Source: Euryarchaeota archaeon UBA229
GTDB taxonomy: Archaea; Thermoplasmatota; Poseidoniia; Poseidoniales; Poseidoniaceae
Direction of reading: 5' to 3'
DNA length: 17,766 bases
Assembly (NCBI GenBank): GCA_002505355.1
Contig: DAUW01000034.1
Span: forward strand, 1 to 17,766
In this document: positions 11,301 to 15,798 of the stretch, piece after piece
Layout of the letters: every line of letters starts with the position of its first letter
Position numbering within the stretch: position 1 is the stretch's first letter
Notes under the pieces: generated by a model
Databases searched by the model: none
The model's input: only the letters and a program-made list of their open reading frames with translations
What the model was told of the DNA's origin: nothing
Made by a program: the position numbers and the translations under genes

Positions 11301-11621
11301 ATTGTCAGATTAGTCCGAGGCGATGAGGAATACTACGATGATGAGGACGAAGATTTCTACAGTGAAGGTGATACTGCACCAGTAGTCAAAGACTTTTCAC
11401 AGCCAAGGGTGGCTCAAGCGCCGACGATTCCAACACCGCCAGCACAACCGCCGACAAGTGATCCAGAACCCGAGATTGAACAATCAGGCGGTGAAGAGGA
11501 TACCAGTTGGATGGTGGATTACCGTGTTGAAGAAGACGGTACAGAATGGGGTCAGACAGAGGCTGGTGTTTGGTATTATCGCGAAACAAATTCAGATGAT
11601 TGGGTTGAATGGACCGAATGA
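2382..11621 (+). CDS. Giant modular surface protein: 7 DNRLRE-like, 6 FN3-like and 8 Ig-like domains, one TM helix, W-rich tail
   Basis: The product has 3079 residues (roughly 330 kDa) and is probably a cell-surface adhesin or glycan-binding stalk. A signal peptide (about 11-31) follows a basic N-terminus. Residues about 46-2180 hold seven DNRLRE-like modules alternating with six fibronectin-III-like modules. Residues about 2192-2940 hold eight Ig-like domains. A transmembrane helix at about 2952-2977 precedes an acidic Tyr/Asp/Glu stretch, a Pro-rich linker (about 3000-3030) and a C-terminal tail rich in Trp and Tyr (about 3053-3079). Sequons are frequent in the outer part. The 12 cysteines come as neighbouring pairs, which suggests disulfides. 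No protease, glycosidase or other catalytic motif is visible. AGGTGG at 2363-2368 is a weak ribosome site 13 nt before ATG2382; ATG2391 is an alternative start with the same signal peptide. The next gene starts 14 nt downstream. DNRLRE modules are known from Methanosarcina disaggregatase-related proteins; a role in polysaccharide binding is inference. Confidence 0.9.
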   Translation: MSPMPYATEKRRALTAIFIVFLFIFSEILVAENDYQVELNDKNNAEYAIFQYTVNAETYIDSVDFDSNLLSSSQVLISEASSSEKRGLYRFTNNLTAMSDSVISAELKLTCDVLSETVSGITPVLYGATVIANFAPSEVTWNEIADSISWQNAGIEGSSDRTSWETPSVANSVAGSIHEFTLNVTKLAQTSLELGRNKFDFVISAIGGELSCLKNGNGNTAYDPVLTINHTQGAHSDGGSVAVDFLDSGQPLMTGGLIPQPDSHPMLSYNSLVGSGVEFQFSLADDFRSELSGNWLYSTLDNPFTITGTSGEYDIPAAEAFSIGDMINYRFRTIDTTAKLSDWESGYFLLPDYIVTNNNDGTATLGLTNDEFNLQGYKLIEDTYIASSGPSSNSAQGSSGTLSAQTGTSGQHVIHLGTNIHLLGLPDNATIIDAEISLNRISATTPGPMLSMHEYTGNSWSEDEAKWNYGSIGNAWSNGGQDTISSSEDTGIDANQVSDVFSINIHNSVQQALSQGTESRVNYVLTGAISSDQAPPQQQTVTFASSEYSASSTISKPSLEITYTLPVNQTAAEAKLLAPINGQTTWNVSGSNLSGNTTPIMSWETVDNTQQHSILQVSTDQYFREIILEDDSRAGSNTPVSTDSYAVSGGDSLTAGDIYYWRVKHVDNDGLHGVWNQTSFFITTTTSQWLGGSLHKLVISSNTEPSILSLPDFSHGTISSSFPTNNAFGYPLISVTDSQSNGKSNGLLGLDLNNYLLPNGLAVVGSELVLNSTSIGSGNPEVGVWELTNNEWNPREVTWLESSSGVPWAGPGATGSSDRGNLLDTAVLTATGQQTWNITSAVQDSMRDAERLDMLIEITPGQSNIDTFFGSPFSMGNLPPIIEITYTAGSNQKPLPPTASYPPNGEWVFVNNSSLESDDRPDFQWTPNNVVPIAGWAFEIDTSEQFDTPNKRSVSSWNDPGFDILNNAYELQSDLEIGNKWFWRVRALSATYQLGEWSSKFHFYLPDFDVNFVDADTYTTEFYHNSVFTNSAVLQFVDTTVEDASLPASSNPAEPFLQVGTTAAGLNSSMLLEIPIPIEMHPENASVIVANLQLESTALSTNGIPIAVRSVLKPWNSSVNSVQYDGVNNWTRNGGRAIGADISAPADIQNSVNGPMSWDITTLVQTAFDQGQTSLSVMLYAAETQLGDLVYFHSSDLPNNPPKVNFTWSYGARDVPTSSAVPVAPLPGQIYFNQTSHAIIPDLRPTFAWQWPASSTPVPDAWIIAIDLDPNDDMSGQLIFDSRADASLFDLNNLEFVPDVDINFRNDIYWSVRAVNNSMYGPQSLDSSYLIPNAMGAELSSTDATLTIQDGTIYAANNFPSATTDTYLDEGAPTVSQDTNGLMIGNSSIVNTNLSATTAIVSFNISSLPMPAEYEIISADLILTAVSGSGLVDISASRMFTGWDETATWDNNSAGNQWNTNGALRSTDSDLPDSLVTVNSIGEHTWNVTRIMQLSHGAGNQEVSILLQPEIFNSPTGVIDGNYIFADSENATLNIRPKLVLEYRTVQQWLAPSPSLISPVNSATLWNTSSYELVGPDSISFNFNSQVTNVTNWNICHGQELRWLDCDLGIDIDSDFSFNPATSQFVLDNSSVVEDYFGDQWQFWRIRGDQDHRIGHYSPIFQYRMSGQQAYDDGSGNYIVNLSRGSLFASTGDLPATLDSATDSVNQQDNYGSDSVLSLGYQPSSAGISQPYFSYNLSDIHFDSFAMPISAIFEIQLASSTQNINPIDVSVYSCDQFSESTISFANAPSCSTTEITKTTISSYTGTRAQWDITNLLQTNFQTNNDTISFTLSAQSGVTNFVDFYSSENVDSLRPVLRLTYIENIGGLTPPSQTVLSSPSNGEIIYDTSSEVIASPQSVQLNWVQSPDATDYILYINNQNTVLSYDSRVDSSIQGNSFTSSQFMPGEVYEWWVQGINQTIPGPSSQRWSFGIGEPSHYYNNDGTYVFTVTDSADVPGYSHMNIRDTTITDALPIANLGFSEELAVGHGCYNSVGSICDTIISLDMSQIPLSNDQSVHSVEITLTVDQWDFSGGAYALDLSVHQFLISNWNELGITWNTTGSTPGPVAGVDYISAALDQGTFYGTAPKITFQVATDSLLISDDILLLIRGTPQSVGNYDGFVKFHSSDDVQENLRPNFKVIHTNISSLNITTNAVSFNADDTYTFSVQGINYDGSIVSGSLPTGANIAWSTTTGVISQTGAATADLSPTINGIQTITACYGVICTDYVIDIASGLPVELFASLSQSSDVDSAVITADETIAVYAFAVDQHSNLVTTEVISFIPSNGSIDSFGVFSPYTSGQQTITAEWVGTASTLQEILEVEVLPGTPTEVVLTGCSETLTADTSCDLFGSAYDQYGNIVWFDDVIDYTITASNGEATKVFTPTPHNLPPSTEVLIGEYTGDAVGQWAITLNTDLAISDSITVDVTHGALASFTLTASAPTMTADELLYINATRIDVRGNELPVTLPIENWTNVADGSITPGQIAVWNPNSQGTKTITATYQGLSASVEVFVLRGVIFDLQLIIDDELSNGAVFTITADDTITASIKALDAKGNQWLVDGNWTYFHPEFADPAILSSNFSQEVTFTPTLASTTPYAISVDHQEGDVVKTANFVVYVSVGDIENFQVSAIESNGVSYVDVDEFDLTADDFIQFGVSTTDTDLNVVNDAQVTWLIEDQLTNEIEDITNFMQQSALIWDAVGVGEYEITAYIVNNRGFNLTAKFDINIGHGVPILLTLQQSVSTQDAGNFVDLQVTGTDADGNQFPQQVVWLENNGPAYNTNATDTEGVYQFNGRSAGNYTLTAEYLTLSSSVNVEVFSLNIVRNIKSNISTIELEQLESITVEIEVYDEFWNRIAVPNSARIDTTDRGEVKYLGNGVWVLDTLDEGEHSATIVIGSITETFTYSVEGNLAGFFAAGGPLYYVGAALLGLIAIALVVFIVRLVRGDEEYYDDEDEDFYSEGDTAPVVKDFSQPRVAQAPTIPTPPAQPPTSDPEPEIEQSGGEEDTSWMVDYRVEEDGTEWGQTEAGVWYYRETNSDDWVEWTE
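2517..8921 (+). repeat. Coding repeat array: seven DNRLRE-like modules alternating with six FN3-like modules (period about 325 aa)
   Basis: DNRLRE-like modules lie at residues of about 46-230, 366-564, 693-887, 1014-1209, 1351-1543, 1684-1861 and 1990-2180. Most share a central two-Trp signature, for example EVTWN (138-142), EAKWN (464-468) and GITWN (2092-2096), then a D/N-I/V-T segment. They end in an F-x-S-S-E/D ... RP-x-L pattern such as FYSSEN (1843-1848). The FN3-like modules between them lie at about 240-351, 572-683, 893-1006, 1218-1331, 1551-1665 and 1868-1972. Each carries a Y/F-W-R-V strand: YYWRVKH (659-665), WFWRVRA (981-987), IYWSVRA (1308-1314). The copies are strongly diverged, so this is an old protein-level repeat and not a recent DNA duplication. 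Family names come from motif recognition, not a profile search. Confidence 0.75.
8955..11201 (+). repeat. Coding repeat array: eight Ig-like domains in the giant protein's stalk
   Basis: Eight units of about 80-107 residues lie at about 2192-2272, 2274-2363, 2365-2466, 2468-2551, 2553-2656, 2658-2764, 2766-2853 and 2855-2940. Most open with a T-A-D-D/E motif and about ten residues later have D-x-x-G-N, for example TADDTI (2575-2580) then DAKGN (2588-2592). Most end with an I-T-A strand and V-x-V followed by G. The pattern is typical of bacterial Ig-like (invasin/BIG-type) stalk domains. The array runs directly into the membrane anchor. Confidence 0.75.
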
Positions 11622-11624
11622 TAT

Positions 11625-11630
11625 GGGGAG
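11625..11630 (+). promoter_or_regulatory. Ribosome binding site that sets the start of the second surface gene
   Basis: GGGGAG lies 5 nt before ATG11636 and 3 nt after the stop of the giant gene. An in-frame ATG at 11609 lies inside the giant gene and would put nine polar residues ahead of a clean signal peptide, so 11636 is preferred. The arrangement implies co-transcription of the two genes, with a site for renewed initiation. Confidence 0.6.
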
Positions 11631-11635
11631 ATTTG

Positions 11636-14269
11636 ATGTTAAAAAAAGTGCTAGCGATTTCTATCATCACGCTGATGTGTGCTAGCATATTTACCGCCGG
11701 AATTCCACATAACGAGGTATTGAGCGACCGATTTGAAACTATGGATAGTGGTGCAGCCGTGCGCGTTCAAATCACGCCACCGACATTCATCATGAGTGCA
11801 GATGAGGTAGTGACTTTTACTGCTAAACTGTATGATTCTGTCAACAGTGAGGTTGCTGGCAATATTTTCTGGTCATCAACAAACGGCACAATAACGGCCG
11901 AGGGAACATTCTATCCGTGGAATTCTGGAGTTATTACCATACAGGCAAGACATACTAATTTGACGGATGAATTCAATATTACAGTCACACCGGGGATTGG
12001 ACAATCGCTAGAAATCTCAATTGCCGAGGGCCAGGTGCTGCAAAATAATATTCTCACAGCCAATTTATTAGATGCAAGAGGGAACCCAAACCCGACAGAT
12101 CAAGCTGCTTGGAGTATTGATGGGGAATATTTTGGCCAGGGTAATCCCGTTTGGATTCCGTTAGATACAGGAATTTATCACCTGACTGCGAGGCTATATC
12201 AAATGGAAGCAACAGCATCAGTGGTTGTTGCTGCTGGCTCCCCGTACCAATTCATTTTTGCTGAAGACATAGTGATTCGAAGCGGGTCACCGTTACAGCT
12301 AGAGCCTACACTTGTTGATGCTAATGGATACTCAATGGATTCTAACCTCGCCGGCTCTCAGTTATGGTTTGTTGAGAACGGTAGCATCAATAATACTGGA
12401 TTTTACTACGCATCTCATCCAGGGTTGTGGAACGTAACAGTCTCGGCCGGACCTATTTCTGGAACCGGGACGATACGGGTAGTACCCGCAGACGCAACTG
12501 CTTCGAGTTTGTCGATAATCCCAAACGAACCAGTTTACATAGCGGGTGAGATGTATGAGGTAGCCGCATACAGGACGGATAATCTCGGTTTCTCTGGTTT
12601 AATTACTCCTCCCATAAACAATTTCACAGTATCATCGGGCACGCTCAGTGAGGATAACGGTAGAGTGTATTGGACGCCAATGACTATGGGCAGCCACTCG
12701 CTAAGTGTCGATGACTCTGGAATTATCTCTACTACGACCGTCACTGTTGTTCACGGTCTAGCAATTGACACAAGAGTGGTAATGACGCCTCATAAACTCG
12801 CTGTGGGTCAACAATCAACAGTGGTTGTACAAGCATATGACCTGGCAGGTAATACATGGAATGTTAACGGAACTGTTGAAGTATTAATCGGCAATTCATC
12901 AGCCCTTGTTCGACAAGGAGATTTCTACACGCTTGTTCCTGAGGTTGTTGGCGCATTTGCGGTCAAAGGAACTTGGTTTGATAACGTTTCAGGAATATTA
13001 TTTGAATCTCAACTTATTGAGCAGGTTGGTTTTGGTGCATTGGCTAAAATTGAGTTGAATGGTCAGGGAGAAAGAATCCCGATTGACAAACCGTTTGACT
13101 TGAACCCTCGATTTTTTGACACTTATGGTAATGAATTAAGTGATATATCGGTCAACTGGACTATCGATGGAGAGGACCAAACATTAGCCATGTCACTGTT
13201 GGACTATTTCTGGATTCCAACTACTATCGGTAGTCATGAGATTCAAGCAAATGCTGCTGGAGTGTTTTCAGTCGTATCGCTTACTGTAGCGGCTGGGGAA
13301 GCCCGACAAATAATCACAAGTTTTGATTCAGGCTTCGAGGCAGAGTCAGGTGTTGAAATTGATATATTCATCCAAATTTCAGACTCTAGAGGAAACCTTG
13401 CGCCAGCAGAAACGGTCTCGACTAATATTAATGCCTCAGTTGGAGAGTTTACTCCGTCAATTGCTGGCAGAGGCTACTGGACCTTTACCGGTAATGTCTC
13501 TGGTGAATATAGTCTAACTTTTGCTCAAGATGATGCACAACATACCATATCACTGAGTGTATCACCTGGTCAAGCCGTACAGATATTTGGTGAGATTGAG
13601 AGTCGGAACTACAAACAAGGGGACATAGCCTTGTTGCGGGTTTACGGGGTTGATATCAACAACAACAGGGTGTCCGTGATTCCTGAGAATACAACAATAA
13701 GTTGTACATCTGGTTCAGATAGTTTCGTGACCACTGATACTTGGGAACTTGATATTTCAAAGTCAGGCCTAGATCGCTCCTGCAGTATCAAGTGGAACGG
13801 CCTAGTAACACAGGCTTTCTTTGATGTCGAGTCAGTATTGCTTGGCGGTGCCGTTGGCTCTACAAACACTGCTATGTCGATTGCGGCGATTTTACTTGGC
13901 CTTATCTTGACAACTATGGTCGTTTTAGTTCGAAGAGCAAACTATGAGCCAGATGAAACGGAGTGGCTAGATGAATATGATGAAGATGATTACTATGAAG
14001 ATGAGGAGGATATCGACAGCATGGAAGTGCCATCAAAACCTCCAGCACCGCAGAACATCCCGGCACCAACCCCCCAAATACCTATCAATAACACTCCTAG
14101 GTTGGCTCCGGCAGAGATTACTAGGTTGTCGGTTGAGGCAGGAAGATTGGGCGTAATGCAAGCCATTGATCCGAGTTTACAAGGTGCTAGCGGCTGGTAT
14201 GTTGACGTTAGTGGAGAGGTGCAATACTGGAACGTTGCGGCAGATGGTTCCTGGAACAGAACTGCATGA
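11636..14269 (+). CDS. Eight-Ig-domain surface protein with signal peptide, one TM helix and W-rich cytoplasmic tail
   Basis: The 877-residue product copies the plan of the membrane-proximal half of the giant protein upstream. It has a signal peptide (about 1-21, MLKKVL then a hydrophobic run). Eight Ig-like domains follow at about 42-120, 122-200, 202-284, 286-373, 375-464, 466-553, 555-645 and 647-733. A transmembrane helix lies at about 744-766, then an acidic Tyr/Asp/Glu stretch (about 770-795), a Pro-rich linker (about 800-822) and a Trp-rich C-terminus (about 852-877, with GWYVD and VQYWN). Apart from one Cys in the signal peptide, the only two cysteines are 690 and 716, both in the last Ig domain, which fits a disulfide. 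The LMC in the signal peptide is a poor lipobox. The gene lies 14 nt after the giant gene, so the two are probably made together and may assemble or share a cytoplasmic partner. There is no catalytic motif. It is convergent with the permease gene, with 17 nt between stop codons. Confidence 0.88.
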   Translation: MLKKVLAISIITLMCASIFTAGIPHNEVLSDRFETMDSGAAVRVQITPPTFIMSADEVVTFTAKLYDSVNSEVAGNIFWSSTNGTITAEGTFYPWNSGVITIQARHTNLTDEFNITVTPGIGQSLEISIAEGQVLQNNILTANLLDARGNPNPTDQAAWSIDGEYFGQGNPVWIPLDTGIYHLTARLYQMEATASVVVAAGSPYQFIFAEDIVIRSGSPLQLEPTLVDANGYSMDSNLAGSQLWFVENGSINNTGFYYASHPGLWNVTVSAGPISGTGTIRVVPADATASSLSIIPNEPVYIAGEMYEVAAYRTDNLGFSGLITPPINNFTVSSGTLSEDNGRVYWTPMTMGSHSLSVDDSGIISTTTVTVVHGLAIDTRVVMTPHKLAVGQQSTVVVQAYDLAGNTWNVNGTVEVLIGNSSALVRQGDFYTLVPEVVGAFAVKGTWFDNVSGILFESQLIEQVGFGALAKIELNGQGERIPIDKPFDLNPRFFDTYGNELSDISVNWTIDGEDQTLAMSLLDYFWIPTTIGSHEIQANAAGVFSVVSLTVAAGEARQIITSFDSGFEAESGVEIDIFIQISDSRGNLAPAETVSTNINASVGEFTPSIAGRGYWTFTGNVSGEYSLTFAQDDAQHTISLSVSPGQAVQIFGEIESRNYKQGDIALLRVYGVDINNNRVSVIPENTTISCTSGSDSFVTTDTWELDISKSGLDRSCSIKWNGLVTQAFFDVESVLLGGAVGSTNTAMSIAAILLGLILTTMVVLVRRANYEPDETEWLDEYDEDDYYEDEEDIDSMEVPSKPPAPQNIPAPTPQIPINNTPRLAPAEITRLSVEAGRLGVMQAIDPSLQGASGWYVDVSGEVQYWNVAADGSWNRTA
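11759..13834 (+). repeat. Coding repeat array: eight Ig-like domains in the smaller surface protein
   Basis: Eight units of about 79-91 residues each carry a D-x-x-G-N type turn or a variant of it: DARGN, DANGY, DLAGN, DTYGN, DSRGN and DINNN. A P-x-x-x-G-x-(Y/H)-x-(L/I) stretch follows before the last strand. The first unit keeps the SADE version of the T-A-D-D/E motif seen in the giant protein; later units have mostly lost it. The count of eight and the end at the membrane anchor match the giant protein's stalk. Confidence 0.7.
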
Positions 14270-14286
14270 CGCAGAGTTCCTGCTTG

Positions 14287-15687
14287 TCAATCGTTATTTT
14301 CCGAGTAGTGTTTCTTGCCGTAGATCTGGTAGGTAGCAACACCTAGTATCAGAGCAGCTGCGGCACCGAGGATTGCTTTAATGCCCATCAGCGCAACTAA
14401 GGTCCCGCCTGCGATGATGCCAAAAATTTGGATATAAGGGTACAATGGTGATTTGAAGGAAGGCTGGTACCAATCATGCTTTGGGTCTTCTCGGCGCAAA
14501 ACCATAACGCAGGCATTAAGAGCAACGATAACCATAATTTGGAAGCCAGACGCTAATTTTGCCACATCCTTTACTGGCAATGTAAGAATACAAACTCCCA
14601 TAGCAACACCGGTTAGAATAATCGACCACTGTGGTGTGCCAAACTTTTGGTTTGTTGCGCTGAGTTTCTCGGGTAACAAGCAATCCTTAGCCATGGCAAA
14701 CAAAAACCGTGAGGCTGCCAATAGTCCGGAGAGCGCACCAGAAATCATAGTAAGGAATGCTAGTAGCGCCATTGCAATACCAATTTCTGTGGCTGCGACA
14801 GCATCAACAAATGCGAAAATAGGGTCTTCCCTCGGCGCTCCTTGTGAGTCAAGCCACCATTCGCCATCGATTGCCCCCATCATAATGAATGTCACAATCA
14901 CATACAAGAGCGTGATTAGCAACAGCGAAATCAGCATACCTTGAGGTAAATTCTTTTCTGGATCTTTGACTTCCCCGCCAAGCGCACCTGCTTTGTATAT
15001 CCCTGCGTAGGCGACGAAAACCAGTGCTGCCGCCTCAGCAACCAAAACAGGGTCATTTTTTGTAACATCAAAGGCACCATCGATAGGGCGGGAGAATTCG
15101 AAACTACCGTCAAATAGTTGGATAACACAAATGACAAGAATCAATAGCGTGGTTAGTGCTAAAATAGGGGTTTGAAAGGCCTTGACTTTCTTAATCCCGA
15201 GAATGTTAAGGATGGTAATCAAAACCAGTGCAGACATTATAATAAAGGTAGAATTTGTTTCTATGTCGAGATAGTTTGTCACGGCGTACATGTACGCAGA
15301 GAATCCGATTAAGGCAAACGCTGACTTCAGCAAAAACGAAGCCCACAGTCCGAGGCCACTAATTGTCCCGATTAACGGCCCATATGAACGTTCAAGGTAT
15401 ACATAGGCGCCACCATTAACCGGCATTGCAGATGCTAGTTCTGACTTAGATAGTGTTCCGGGTAAGAATACAATCCCGGCCAGTAAAAATGCTAACCAAA
15501 TTCCTGGACCCATAACTGAGGCGGCGAAAGAGGGCAGAACGAATAACCCCGAACCAATACTAGCGGCAACGGTGACAATGATTACCCCAACTAACGTGAG
15601 CGAGCGTTTTATTGTCGATTTGACATCAGAAACAACCCCTGAGATGTCCCCTTTCAATAATTTTCCAGTGGTAGATTTGATATCCAT
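14287..15687 (-). CDS. APC-superfamily amino acid permease
   Basis: The 466-residue integral membrane protein has about 12 predicted helices, the usual APC length and topology. Family marks in order are the broken first helix with GSGLFVLP at 45-52, PVNGGAYVYLERSYGP at 89-104 in the second/third-helix region, helix 6 with FVAYAGIYKAGALGGEVKDP at 224-243, and the helix-8 signature ASRFLFAMAKD at 325-335 followed by LP and TPQW at 351-354. A polar N-terminal extension of about 30 residues precedes helix 1. Members exchange or symport amino acids and polyamines. The substrate cannot be read from the sequence. Lying 111 nt downstream of the aromatic-amine dioxygenase genes on the same strand, it might import tryptophan-derived or other aromatic amino compounds, but it has room for its own promoter. 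No strong Shine-Dalgarno sequence precedes ATG15687. Confidence 0.92.
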   Translation of the reverse strand: MDIKSTTGKLLKGDISGVVSDVKSTIKRSLTLVGVIIVTVAASIGSGLFVLPSFAASVMGPGIWLAFLLAGIVFLPGTLSKSELASAMPVNGGAYVYLERSYGPLIGTISGLGLWASFLLKSAFALIGFSAYMYAVTNYLDIETNSTFIIMSALVLITILNILGIKKVKAFQTPILALTTLLILVICVIQLFDGSFEFSRPIDGAFDVTKNDPVLVAEAAALVFVAYAGIYKAGALGGEVKDPEKNLPQGMLISLLLITLLYVIVTFIMMGAIDGEWWLDSQGAPREDPIFAFVDAVAATEIGIAMALLAFLTMISGALSGLLAASRFLFAMAKDCLLPEKLSATNQKFGTPQWSIILTGVAMGVCILTLPVKDVAKLASGFQIMVIVALNACVMVLRREDPKHDWYQPSFKSPLYPYIQIFGIIAGGTLVALMGIKAILGAAAALILGVATYQIYGKKHYSENND

Positions 15688-15740
15688 TCTATCATCAATC
15701 CCGTACTTTCAGTGCGCAAACTGCCCTATCAGCAAATGTT

Positions 15741-15771
15741 TGTATTAACCGAAGGTAGTTATTGATTACTA
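15741..15771 (-). promoter_or_regulatory. Possible permease promoter with an adjoining imperfect palindrome
   Basis: On the minus strand GTTAATACA (15741-15749) is a TATA-like element that would start transcription near 15719 and give a leader of about 32 nt to ATG15687. Just upstream of it, 15756-15771 (plus strand TAGTTATTGATTACTA) is a dyad in which six of eight base pairs match. It sits where an archaeal regulator would block or help TFB/TBP binding. Both calls rest on short AT-rich motifs and are weak. Confidence 0.25.
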
Positions 15772-15798
15772 ATGAAATGTTGTGTAACCGTATCAATA

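Noticed and set aside
11609..11635. Start of the second surface protein at ATG11609
   Set aside because: It would overlap the giant gene, has no ribosome site and puts a polar stretch before the signal peptide; ATG11636 has GGGGAG 5 nt upstream.
2517..13834. Recent tandem DNA duplication, transposon or CRISPR-like repeats in the long repeat region
   Set aside because: The modules repeat only at the protein level and are strongly diverged; no near-identical DNA repeats, inverted ends or regular short repeats were seen.
14453..14944. 163-codon open frame on the plus strand opposite the permease gene
   Set aside because: It lies wholly antisense to a clear APC permease, has no family motif or ribosome site, and its composition is that expected of the complement of a membrane-protein gene.
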